In this document: positions 1-5,296 of the stretch, in pieces
Layout of the letters: each line of letters starts with the position of its first letter
Numbering within the stretch: position 1 is the first letter of the stretch
Source: an uncultured Thermoguttaceae bacterium
Lineage (GTDB): Bacteria > Planctomycetota > Planctomycetia > Pirellulales > Thermoguttaceae
NCBI GenBank assembly: GCA_934725735.1
Contig: CAKVCP010000048.1
Location: 1-15,546 of the forward strand
Length of the DNA: 15,546 bases
Direction of reading: 5' to 3'
Notes under the pieces: generated by a model
What the model saw: the letters and a program-made list of their open reading frames with translations, nothing else
Databases searched by the model: none
What the model was told of the DNA's origin: nothing
Program-made: the position numbers and the translations under genes

Positions 1-37
1 GGGCACGATAGCCGGCGGCGAGAGCACGGCCCTCTGA
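1..37 (+). CDS. DUF1559 prepilin-like protein, C-terminal end only (5' truncated by window)
   Basis: The first bases read in frame (codons from position 2) as GTIAGGESTAL followed by TGA at 35-37. This matches the last residues of the three complete prepilin-like proteins downstream, which end GTVSGGETTSL, GTISGGESTSL and GTISGGETTNI. It is therefore the tail of a further paralog of the same family lying immediately left of the window, so the array has at least four members. The stop is followed by a terminator at 60-98. The 3' UTR shares the 11-nt string GAACCTAACTT (36-46) with that of the last copy (5138-5148). Only 11 residues are visible, so nothing can be said of the rest of the protein. 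Confidence 0.8.
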   Translation, partial: GTIAGGESTAL

Positions 38-59
38 ACCTAACTTTTTATAACATAAT

Positions 60-98
60 AAAGGGCGTCTTTCACGCGAAGGCGTCCTTTATTTTTTT
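60..98 (+). terminator. Rho-independent terminator of the truncated DUF1559 gene
   Basis: A 12-bp stem (60-71 with 79-90, two G-T wobbles) closes a 7-nt loop and is followed by A and seven T (92-98). The arm core GGCGTCCTTT resembles the terminators at 3600 and 5149, which end the other prepilin genes. Confidence 0.85.
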
Positions 99-344
99 CG
101 AAATTTCTTGAAATCTTTGCGAAACCCACGCCTCCTTTCGCGGTTATACGATTAGATTGATTTGCCTCCGTCGTCCCGTTACATCGACTTGCTATTCTTA
201 ATTTATTGAGGGACGCTGACTTTTCAGCTATTTTGGTTTTCCCAACCTACGGCGTTATTGCGTATTTACGCAGCGGTTGGGGAAGTACGCGCTCAAAGCG
301 TCCTCATTTTGAAAGATTCTTTTAAAGGACGATAGGACAAGAAG
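99..344 (+). other. Intergenic region and leader of the second DUF1559 gene
   Basis: This stretch lies between the terminator of the truncated gene and the ATG at 345. No open frame here looks coding. No convincing -35/-10 pair was found by eye. It holds a nested hairpin: CCCAACC (241-247) pairs with GGTTGGG (275-281), and inside it TGCGT pairs with ACGCA (259-263 with 268-272). Purine-rich AAAGGA (324-329) and AGGA (334-337) precede the start and can serve as ribosome binding site. The hairpin occupies a similar place to those in the leaders at 2404 and 3930. Confidence 0.5.
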
Positions 345-1445
345 ATGAGTAAACGAATATCTTCTCTTAGGGGCTTCACCCTCGTCGAGCTGCTGGTGGT
401 AATTGCGATCATCGGTATTTTGATCGGTCTCCTCCTTCCTGCGGTTCAGGCCGCGCGAGAAGCCGCTCGACGTATGCAATGCACGAACAACCTCAAGCAG
501 ATCGGTATCGCGCTGCATAATTATCACGACACGAACGGGGCGTTTCCTCCGCAGCGCACGTCGCCAAGCGACGCTAACGCTGGACTTTCCGCCGCTTGGG
601 GGGACGTGAGCTTTTACGTTCCTCTCTATCCCTTCATCGAGCAAGGCGCGCGTTGGAACGCAGTCATGGCGGAAGGGGATCGCGATAATAGTTTCCAAAG
701 TTGGTACGACGTCTGGACTTGCTCGACCGAAGAATTCCAGGGGCTCATCCCCGGTTTAGGGTGTCCGAGCGACGCGAGCGCGTCGACTGGAAGCTGGTAC
801 AACGAAGGCCAGTACGGCAGTTACGCAGGTAGCGTCGGGGACGCGACGTTGAGTTTGGCGGAATCTAACACGAACACGCGCGGATTCTTCGGCGGCGGTT
901 GCGGCGGTACGAACTCGTGGTCGAATCTTACGTGTCGCAATATGGCGGCGATGACGGACGGCACGTCGAACACTCTGGCCGTGGCGGAAATCGTCGTCGG
1001 TAGTTCGGCGGGTAACAGCCGCGTTAAGGGCGGTTATATCCAGTACGCCGGATCTCCGAGCGGATGCTTGGCGCAGGTCGACTCGGAGGATCGCAACGTT
1101 TATGTAACGGGCAACTATTTTCAAGAATCGCGCGGTATGCTCCACACGGACGGTCGCAATCACATTCTGGGATTCAACACGGTTCTTCCGCCGAATTCTC
1201 CCAGCTGCGGATTTAGTACCGCTCTCATCCAGCATAGCGGCGGATATTACAGCGCGTCGAGCAATCACTCCGGCGGTGTGAACGCGCTTCGCGCGGACGG
1301 TTCGGTCGCGTTTATCTCCGAAACGATCGACTGCGGCGAGCAACTCGGAACCGACTGGTCTGTCGCCGATCCGACGGGACAGTCTCCTTTCGGCGTCTGG
1401 GGCGCGATGGGTACGGTTTCCGGCGGCGAGACGACGTCCCTCTGA
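345..1445 (+). CDS. DUF1559 prepilin-like protein with H-X9-DG motif (second array copy)
   Basis: 366 residues. The N-terminus is a class III/type IV prepilin signal: a short basic leader, then G10|F11-TLVE with Glu at +5 and a hydrophobic stretch to about residue 31. Prepilin peptidase would cut before Phe11 and methylate it; the hydrophobic helix anchors the protein in the inner membrane or a filament. Next comes the DUF1559 block (RRMQCTNNLKQIGIALHNYHD), a variable centre, and near the C-terminus H308-X9-D318-G319, the 'H-X9-DG' motif of Planctomycetota and relatives. Eight cysteines, most conserved with the third copy, suggest disulfides. The ATG at 345 follows AGGACAAGAAG. The family was once labelled SBP_bac_10, but the signal argues for a pilin or pseudopilin. 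The actual role of DUF1559 proteins is not established, and no pilus assembly gene is in the window. No strong terminator follows; a weak hairpin at about 1476-1493 is all that was seen. Confidence 0.93.
   Translation: MSKRISSLRGFTLVELLVVIAIIGILIGLLLPAVQAAREAARRMQCTNNLKQIGIALHNYHDTNGAFPPQRTSPSDANAGLSAAWGDVSFYVPLYPFIEQGARWNAVMAEGDRDNSFQSWYDVWTCSTEEFQGLIPGLGCPSDASASTGSWYNEGQYGSYAGSVGDATLSLAESNTNTRGFFGGGCGGTNSWSNLTCRNMAAMTDGTSNTLAVAEIVVGSSAGNSRVKGGYIQYAGSPSGCLAQVDSEDRNVYVTGNYFQESRGMLHTDGRNHILGFNTVLPPNSPSCGFSTALIQHSGGYYSASSNHSGGVNALRADGSVAFISETIDCGEQLGTDWSVADPTGQSPFGVWGAMGTVSGGETTSL
1287..1336 (+). repeat. 50-bp block identical to 3415-3464 (DUF1559 copies two and three)
   Basis: Letter-by-letter reading gives 50 identical bases around the H-X9-DG coding region, with no synonymous change. 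The flanks and the corresponding part of the fourth copy differ at many third positions. Confidence 0.9.
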
Positions 1446-1562
1446 ACAAGAGATTGCGCCCCCCGGAGTCTGTTAAAGAGCGATGACGCTTTTGCGCGGG
1501 AAGCATCCTCTTCAATTCCGAAGTTTGGGAACAGTTATTCTCTTGTCATTTAATAGTAGACC

Positions 1563-1590
1563 TTGACTCGAAAATTTTGATTGGTAAAAT
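1563..1590 (+). promoter_or_regulatory. Sigma70-like promoter of the lipoprotein gene
   Basis: TTGACT (1563-1568), a 16-nt spacer and TAAAAT (1585-1590). Predicted transcription starts near 1597, about 58 nt before the chosen ATG. The upstream ATG at 1577 lies inside this promoter, which argues against the longer open frame. The same -35 and the same spacer length occur in the promoter at 2354. Confidence 0.65.
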
Positions 1591-1603
1591 GACCCTTCAC
1601 AAC

Positions 1604-1630
1604 GGGCGGCGCTCGCCGCTGGGGGTTTTT
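1604..1630 (+). promoter_or_regulatory. GC-rich leader hairpin before the lipoprotein gene (possible attenuator)
   Basis: GCGGC and GCCGC form a tight 5-bp stem around GCTC, followed by TGGGGGTTTTT. The G5 run between the stem and the T run makes it an imperfect intrinsic terminator. It lies between the predicted transcription start near 1597 and the Shine-Dalgarno sequence at 1642, so it would sit in the 5' leader. It may instead be a weak terminator for read-through from the preceding prepilin gene. Confidence 0.35.
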
Positions 1631-1654
1631 GAAATAACGATGAGGAGTGGTAGT

Positions 1655-2164
1655 ATGCTTAAGAAAATCTTGTTGTCCTGCGCGCTTGTCGCCGCTGTCG
1701 CCACGTCTTTGACCGGTTGCGGTCCCAAGAAACCTGACGGAATGCCTGAGGTCTACCCCTTCGCCGTCAAAGTGGTTGACGGTTCCACGCCTATCGCCGA
1801 CGTTCAGGTCTTCTTCATTTATGACGGAAACGCCGTCGTTGCCGGCACGACCGACGCTAAGGGCGTCGCCACGATGCAGACGACCCTTCAAAACTACACC
1901 GAAAAGGGCGCCCCCGCGGGACAATATCGCGTGACGTGCACCAAAGACCCGTTGGCCGAACATTGGAAGACTCCTGAAGAAATCTCCAAATTGCCCCTCG
2001 GCGAACAGATGGAATATCAGAAGGAATGGCAAGCTAAGTGCGACGAGCTTCCTCGCGAAATTCCGATCATCTGGAAGAACTTCGATAAGACTCCTCTGAC
2101 CGCCGAAGTCACGACTCAGGGCGGAGAGGTCGTCTTTGACGTTGAAGGTCGCGCTGAAGAATGA
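1655..2164 (+). CDS. Small lipoprotein with a carboxypeptidase-regulatory/transthyretin-like beta fold
   Basis: 169 residues from the ATG at 1655, chosen because GAGGAG (1642-1647) lies 7 nt upstream and the protein then opens with a classic lipoprotein signal: MLKK, a hydrophobic stretch and lipobox L19-T20-G21-C22. A longer frame from 1577 would start inside the promoter and bury the signal. The mature protein begins CGPKKPDG; with Gly at +2 it is probably exported to the outer membrane. Residues of about 33-90 (VKVVDGSTPIADVQVFF...TTDAKGVATMQT...GQYRV) have the strand pattern of CarboxypepD_reg/transthyretin-like domains; the C-terminus ends EVVFDVEGRAEE. Small lipoproteins of this kind are frequent beside DUF1559 genes in Planctomycetota; their function is unknown. 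It has its own promoter and terminator. A structural or assembly role with the pilin-like proteins is only inferred from position. Confidence 0.85.
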   Translation: MLKKILLSCALVAAVATSLTGCGPKKPDGMPEVYPFAVKVVDGSTPIADVQVFFIYDGNAVVAGTTDAKGVATMQTTLQNYTEKGAPAGQYRVTCTKDPLAEHWKTPEEISKLPLGEQMEYQKEWQAKCDELPREIPIIWKNFDKTPLTAEVTTQGGEVVFDVEGRAEE

Positions 2165-2216
2165 GTCGTAATTTCTGAAACTCTGAAACGAAGATTCTTT
2201 AGAAAATTTGCAAATA

Positions 2217-2255
2217 GAGACGCTTTGGATCGCAAACGCGTCTCTTTTATTTTTT
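2217..2255 (+). terminator. Rho-independent terminator of the lipoprotein gene
   Basis: GAGACGC (2217-2223) pairs with GCGTCTC (2238-2244), extended inward by TTTG/CAAA past one bulged C, and is followed by TTTTATTTTTT (2245-2255). It lies 52 nt after the stop codon. Confidence 0.85.
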
Positions 2256-2353
2256 ATAAATGGGCGTTAATTTCTATAGATGTACATTAATCAGGTATGC
2301 TTTCTGTTTTCATTCTTAAGGGGTAATTGTTTTCTATTTCTGTCGGCGACTTA

Positions 2354-2381
2354 TTGACTCTTAAAAACGAAGGTGTAGAAT
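2354..2381 (+). promoter_or_regulatory. Sigma70-like promoter of the third DUF1559 gene
   Basis: TTGACT (2354-2359), a 16-nt spacer and TAGAAT (2376-2381). Predicted transcription starts near 2388, giving a leader of about 94 nt. The architecture is the same as the lipoprotein promoter at 1563. Confidence 0.65.
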
Positions 2382-2403
2382 CGAAATTCCTGGCTGGAAA
2401 TAT

Positions 2404-2425
2404 GACGTCTTGAGTTTAAGACGTC
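2404..2425 (+). promoter_or_regulatory. Leader hairpin upstream of the third DUF1559 gene
   Basis: A perfect 8-bp inverted repeat: GACGTCTT (2404-2411), loop GAGTTT, AAGACGTC (2418-2425). It falls in the predicted 5' leader. The loop-side CTTGA can alternatively pair with TCAAG downstream (2426-2430), so two mutually exclusive folds are possible. It could be a stability or regulatory element; no known riboswitch class was recognised. Confidence 0.45.
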
Positions 2426-2481
2426 TTCAAGATCGATTTTTGCCCTTTTCTTTTGATTAGACTTTCGAAATAAGGCGTTTT

Positions 2482-3573
2482 ATGAAAAAAATGCAAAACA
2501 AGGGTTTTACCCTAGTTGAGTTGCTGGTCGTTATTGCGATCATCGGTATTTTGATCGGTTTGCTTCTCCCCGCAGTTCAGGCAGCGCGCGAAGCGGCGCG
2601 ACGTATGCAGTGCACGAACAATCTCAAGCAAATCGGTATCGCCCTTCATAATTATCACGACACGAACGGGGCGTTCCCTCCGCAGCGTACTTCTCCGAGC
2701 GACGCGAACGGGGGACTGGCCGCAGCGTGGGGCGTCGTGAGCTTCTACGTTCCTCTTTATCCTTTCATTGAACAGGGGGCGCGCTGGAACGCTGTTATGG
2801 CGAAAGGGGATCGCGCGCATAACTTTGAGAGTTGGTCGCAGGTTTGGTCTTGCCAGGGAGAATTCTCGGGGGGTATTTCCGGTTTAGGATGCCCGAGCGA
2901 CGCGAATGCGCAAAGCCCGAGCTGGAATAACAACGGTCAGTACGGTAGTTACGCGGGTAGCGTCGGGGATGCGATCCTCAACACGATGGAATCTGGCGTG
3001 AACACGCGCGGTTTCTTCGGCGGCGGTTGCGGCGGTACGAACTCTTGGTCGAAACTGATCTGCCATAACATGTCGTCGATCACCGACGGCACGTCGAACA
3101 CCCTTGCGATTTCTGAAATTGTCGTCGGAGCTACCGGCAGCAATAATCGCGTTAAGGGCGGTTACATCCAATATTCCGGTTCTCCGAACGGATGCTTGTC
3201 GAAGGTTGACACGACCGATCGCAACGTTTATCAGTCTGGGAACTATTTCCAGGATTCGCGCGGTATGCTCCATACGGACGGGCGCAACCACGTCTTGGGC
3301 GTCAACACGGTTCTTCCTCCGAATTCGCCTAGCTGCGGCTTCAGCGGCGCGCTTATTCAGCACGGCGGCGGTTATTGGAGTACGTCGAGTAATCACTCCG
3401 GCGGCGTGAACGCTCTTCGCGCGGACGGTTCGGTCGCGTTTATCTCCGAAACGATCGACTGCGGTTCGAGACTCGGCGAAGACTGGTCTACCTCCGACCC
3501 GACGGGCAAATCCCCCTTCGGCGTTTGGGGCGCGCTTGGCACGATCTCCGGCGGCGAATCGACGTCTCTCTAA
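2482..3573 (+). CDS. DUF1559 prepilin-like protein with H-X9-DG motif (third array copy)
   Basis: 363 residues, the closest relative in the window of the copy at 345-1445. The prepilin signal is MKKMQNKG8|F9TLVE followed by a hydrophobic helix. The DUF1559 block RRMQCTNNLKQIGIALHNYHD is identical in protein to the second copy. The C-terminal motif is H305-X9-D315-G316. All eight cysteines of the second copy have counterparts here (MQC, WSC, GLGC, GGGC, LIC, GCL, SCG, DCG). The ATG at 2482 follows TAAGG at a workable distance. It has its own promoter (2354), a hairpin leader and a strong terminator (3600). Stretches of DNA are identical to the neighbours: 50 bp with the second copy and 44 bp with the fourth. 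As with the other copies, a secreted filament or inner-membrane pseudopilin is expected from the signal, but the function is unproven. Confidence 0.93.
   Translation: MKKMQNKGFTLVELLVVIAIIGILIGLLLPAVQAAREAARRMQCTNNLKQIGIALHNYHDTNGAFPPQRTSPSDANGGLAAAWGVVSFYVPLYPFIEQGARWNAVMAKGDRAHNFESWSQVWSCQGEFSGGISGLGCPSDANAQSPSWNNNGQYGSYAGSVGDAILNTMESGVNTRGFFGGGCGGTNSWSKLICHNMSSITDGTSNTLAISEIVVGATGSNNRVKGGYIQYSGSPNGCLSKVDTTDRNVYQSGNYFQDSRGMLHTDGRNHVLGVNTVLPPNSPSCGFSGALIQHGGGYWSTSSNHSGGVNALRADGSVAFISETIDCGSRLGEDWSTSDPTGKSPFGVWGALGTISGGESTSL
3415..3464 (+). repeat. 50-bp block identical to 1287-1336
   Basis: This is the partner of the block at 1287-1336. It encodes the LRADGSVAFISETIDCG segment. Confidence 0.9.
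3511..3554 (+). repeat. 44-bp block identical to 5052-5095 (DUF1559 copies three and four)
   Basis: 44 identical bases encode the C-terminal SPFGVWGALGTISGG segment. The second copy differs here at several positions, although 47 bp upstream the third copy matches the second and not the fourth. Confidence 0.9.
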
Positions 3574-3599
3574 TCCTTAGTGCGTCGCGTCGAATCCAT

Positions 3600-3633
3600 A
3601 AGGACGTTTTCTTTCGAGGAAACGTCCTTTTTT
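3600..3633 (+). terminator. Rho-independent terminator of the third DUF1559 gene
   Basis: A 12-bp stem with one wobble (AAGGACGTTTTC, 3600-3611, with GAAACGTCCTT and its neighbours to 3629) encloses a short TTTCGA loop and runs into a T6 tract (3628-3633). Confidence 0.88.
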
Positions 3634-3878
3634 CATATTTTTTAACGCCTCTCTTTTTTAGAATAACGCTATAATTTGCCCATTTCTTGTGACAAAACGC
3701 GCAGAAGAACGTCTAAGTATTTGCATGAACTAGTGCGATAATGCGCGCCGTTTTCGGCCAATTATATGACGCGCGACGATTTTGTATTTTTATACATAAT
3801 TATATAGATAGGTAAGTTGGTTTGTATTGATTTTTAACGTCACAAAAAAATGATTTTTTGTATGTGTAGCAACGTCGC
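3634..3878 (+). other. AT-rich gene-free spacer before the fourth DUF1559 promoter
   Basis: About 245 nt with no credible gene. It holds an isolated perfect TATAAT (3670-3675) without a matching -35, a region with several GCGCG strings (about 3738-3780), and an A/T hairpin where CAAAAAA pairs with TTTTTTG around ATGA (about 3842-3860). The only short frame seen is a 24-codon one from 3741 without a ribosome binding site. A small RNA starting after the TATAAT is possible but not supported by a clear terminator. Confidence 0.35.
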
Positions 3879-3907
3879 TTGTCTTAAGGTCGATCGTAAT
3901 GTATGAT
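3879..3907 (+). promoter_or_regulatory. Sigma70-like promoter of the fourth DUF1559 gene
   Basis: TTGTCT (3879-3884), a 17-nt spacer and TATGAT (3902-3907). Predicted transcription starts near 3914, about 90 nt before the gene, similar to the leader length of the third copy. Confidence 0.6.
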
Positions 3908-3929
3908 CAAAATTTCAGCGGACTTGACG

Positions 3930-3952
3930 TAGCTCCTTTTCCTATGGAGCTA
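3930..3952 (+). promoter_or_regulatory. Leader hairpin upstream of the fourth DUF1559 gene
   Basis: A perfect 7-bp inverted repeat, TAGCTCC (3930-3936) with GGAGCTA (3946-3952), around a 9-nt pyrimidine-rich loop. It lies about 16 nt after the predicted transcription start, a position comparable to the hairpin at 2404 in the leader of the third copy. Confidence 0.45.
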
Positions 3953-4004
3953 TGAACGGTTCACGCAATATATATCTCTGCGTTTTTTATTTAACGAGGA
4001 CATG

Positions 4005-5114
4005 ATGAAACGTTTTGGTAAAAAGGGCTTCACGTTGGTGGAGCTGTTGGTCGTTATCGCGATCATCGGTATCTTGATCGGTTTGCTTCTCCCCGCAGTA
4101 CAAGCGGCGCGTGAAGCGGCGCGACGTATGCAATGCACGAACAATCTCAAGCAGATTGGTATTGCTCTTCAAAACTATCACGATACGAACGGGTCTTTCC
4201 CTCCAATGCGTACTTCGCCGTCTCTTCCTGAGGCAGGCAAGGCCGCCGCGTGGGGCTCCTGTAGCTTCTACGTCGCTCTCTATCCTTTCATGGAACAGTC
4301 TGCGCGTTGGAATCTGATCATGGCGGAAGCCGACGAAGCGCATAACTTCTACGGTTGGCAGAAGGTCTGGCGCGGCGAAGGCTCCGACTTCCGCGATCCT
4401 ATCAACGGAATGGGGTGCCCCAGCGACGCTAATGCGAATACGCCTTCCTATTGCAACAATATGCAGCGGGGTAGCTATGCCGGTTCTATTGGCGACTCCG
4501 TCAAAGCTTGGGAATCTGCGACGAATACCCGCGGTTTCTTCCCCGGCGCTATGGGCGTTCTTTTAGCGAGCAACACCGTCGACTTCAAAGGCGTACGTAC
4601 GAACACCATGGCGACGATGACCGACGGAACCTCCAACACCCTCGCGGTCATTGAATCCGTGACGGCCGCCACCGCCGGCAACAATCGCGTAAAGGGCGGC
4701 ATGGTTCAGTATTCCGGTTCGCCGAACGGCTGCTTGGCTACGGTCGATGCGACCGATCGCAACGTCTATCAGTCCGGTCGCGCTTACGGTAATGATGGAC
4801 GCGGCGACTCTCACGCCGACGGTCGCACTCACGTCCTTGGCGTCAACACGATTCTTCCGCCGAACGCTCCGAACTGCTACTTCAGCACGGGCTTGACCCA
4901 ACATGGCGGCGGTTACTTCAGCGCGTCGAGCTTCCACTCCGGAGGCGTCAACGGCCTTCGCGCCGACGGTTCTGTCGGGTTCTACTCTGAAACCGTCGAT
5001 TGCGGTTCAAGACTTAATGAAGATTGGTCTGGCAACGAACCCTCCGGCAAGTCCCCCTTCGGCGTTTGGGGCGCGCTTGGCACGATCTCCGGCGGTGAAA
5101 CGACCAACATCTGA
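4005..5114 (+). CDS. DUF1559 prepilin-like protein with H-X9-DG motif (fourth array copy)
   Basis: 369 residues from the ATG at 4005. The adjacent in-frame ATG at 4002 is possible, but GAGG at 3996-3999 is better spaced for 4005. The prepilin signal is MKRFGKKG8|F9TLVE, followed by a hydrophobic helix and the conserved block RRMQCTNNLKQIGIALQNYHD. The C-terminal motif is H311-X9-D321-G322. This copy is the most diverged: it lacks the three central cysteines of the other two (the WxC, GGGC and LxCxN positions) and has two new ones (WGSCSFY and SYCNN). That implies a different disulfide pattern and perhaps a different subunit role. Its last 44 bp of shared DNA are identical to the third copy. 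It has its own promoter, leader hairpin and terminator. As for the others, pilin-like export is inferred from the signal and the true function is unknown. Confidence 0.92.
   Translation: MKRFGKKGFTLVELLVVIAIIGILIGLLLPAVQAAREAARRMQCTNNLKQIGIALQNYHDTNGSFPPMRTSPSLPEAGKAAAWGSCSFYVALYPFMEQSARWNLIMAEADEAHNFYGWQKVWRGEGSDFRDPINGMGCPSDANANTPSYCNNMQRGSYAGSIGDSVKAWESATNTRGFFPGAMGVLLASNTVDFKGVRTNTMATMTDGTSNTLAVIESVTAATAGNNRVKGGMVQYSGSPNGCLATVDATDRNVYQSGRAYGNDGRGDSHADGRTHVLGVNTILPPNAPNCYFSTGLTQHGGGYFSASSFHSGGVNGLRADGSVGFYSETVDCGSRLNEDWSGNEPSGKSPFGVWGALGTISGGETTNI
5052..5095 (+). repeat. 44-bp block identical to 3511-3554
   Basis: This is the partner of the block at 3511-3554, at the 3' end of the fourth DUF1559 gene. 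Confidence 0.9.
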
Positions 5115-5148
5115 CCTCGCCGACAACCTTTCATAACGAACCTAACTT

Positions 5149-5180
5149 GGACGCTTTCTCTGCGGAAAGCGTCCTTTTTT
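5149..5180 (+). terminator. Rho-independent terminator of the fourth DUF1559 gene
   Basis: A perfect 10-bp stem (GGACGCTTTC 5149-5158 with GAAAGCGTCC 5165-5174), a 6-nt loop and six T (5175-5180). Confidence 0.92.
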
Positions 5181-5220
5181 ATTACATCTCCTAAATAGTT
5201 TTATTTAAGTGATTTATCTG

Positions 5221-5226
5221 TATAAT
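5221..5226 (+). promoter_or_regulatory. Candidate -10 box of the GH123-like gene
   Basis: A perfect TATAAT lies 41 nt after the preceding terminator and 71 nt before the ATG at 5297. No good -35 hexamer is seen 16-18 nt upstream, so this is a partial call. Confidence 0.4.
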
Positions 5227-5296
5227 TACTGAGTATTTTCTTAACATTTCTTTTTCTCGCAAGGAAAAAGAAGAAGATCCAACAGGAGTATGTCAG

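Larger units (their letters stand above)
2256..2481 (+). other. Intergenic region and leader of the third DUF1559 gene
   Basis: AT-rich non-coding DNA between the lipoprotein terminator and the ATG at 2482. It contains the promoter at 2354-2381 and the leader hairpin at 2404-2425, both listed separately. No coding frame or other recognisable element was seen in the remainder. Confidence 0.5.

Noticed and set aside
1476..1493. A possible terminator after the second prepilin gene (AGCG/CGCT hairpin with T3-T4)
   Set aside because: The stem is short and the T run is partly used in pairing. It is too weak to call; read-through to the lipoprotein gene cannot be excluded.
1577..1654. An N-terminal extension of the lipoprotein frame starting at the ATG at 1577
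   Set aside because: That ATG lies within the -35/-10 promoter and has no ribosome binding site. The ATG at 1655 has GAGGAG and gives a proper lipoprotein signal.
3741..3815. A 24-codon frame between the third and fourth prepilin genes
   Set aside because: It has no ribosome binding site and no recognisable features, and lies in AT-rich spacer DNA.
1..5180. The prepilin array read as a complete type IV pilus or type II secretion locus
   Set aside because: No ATPase, prepilin peptidase, platform or secretin gene is present in the window; only the signal-bearing subunits are seen.
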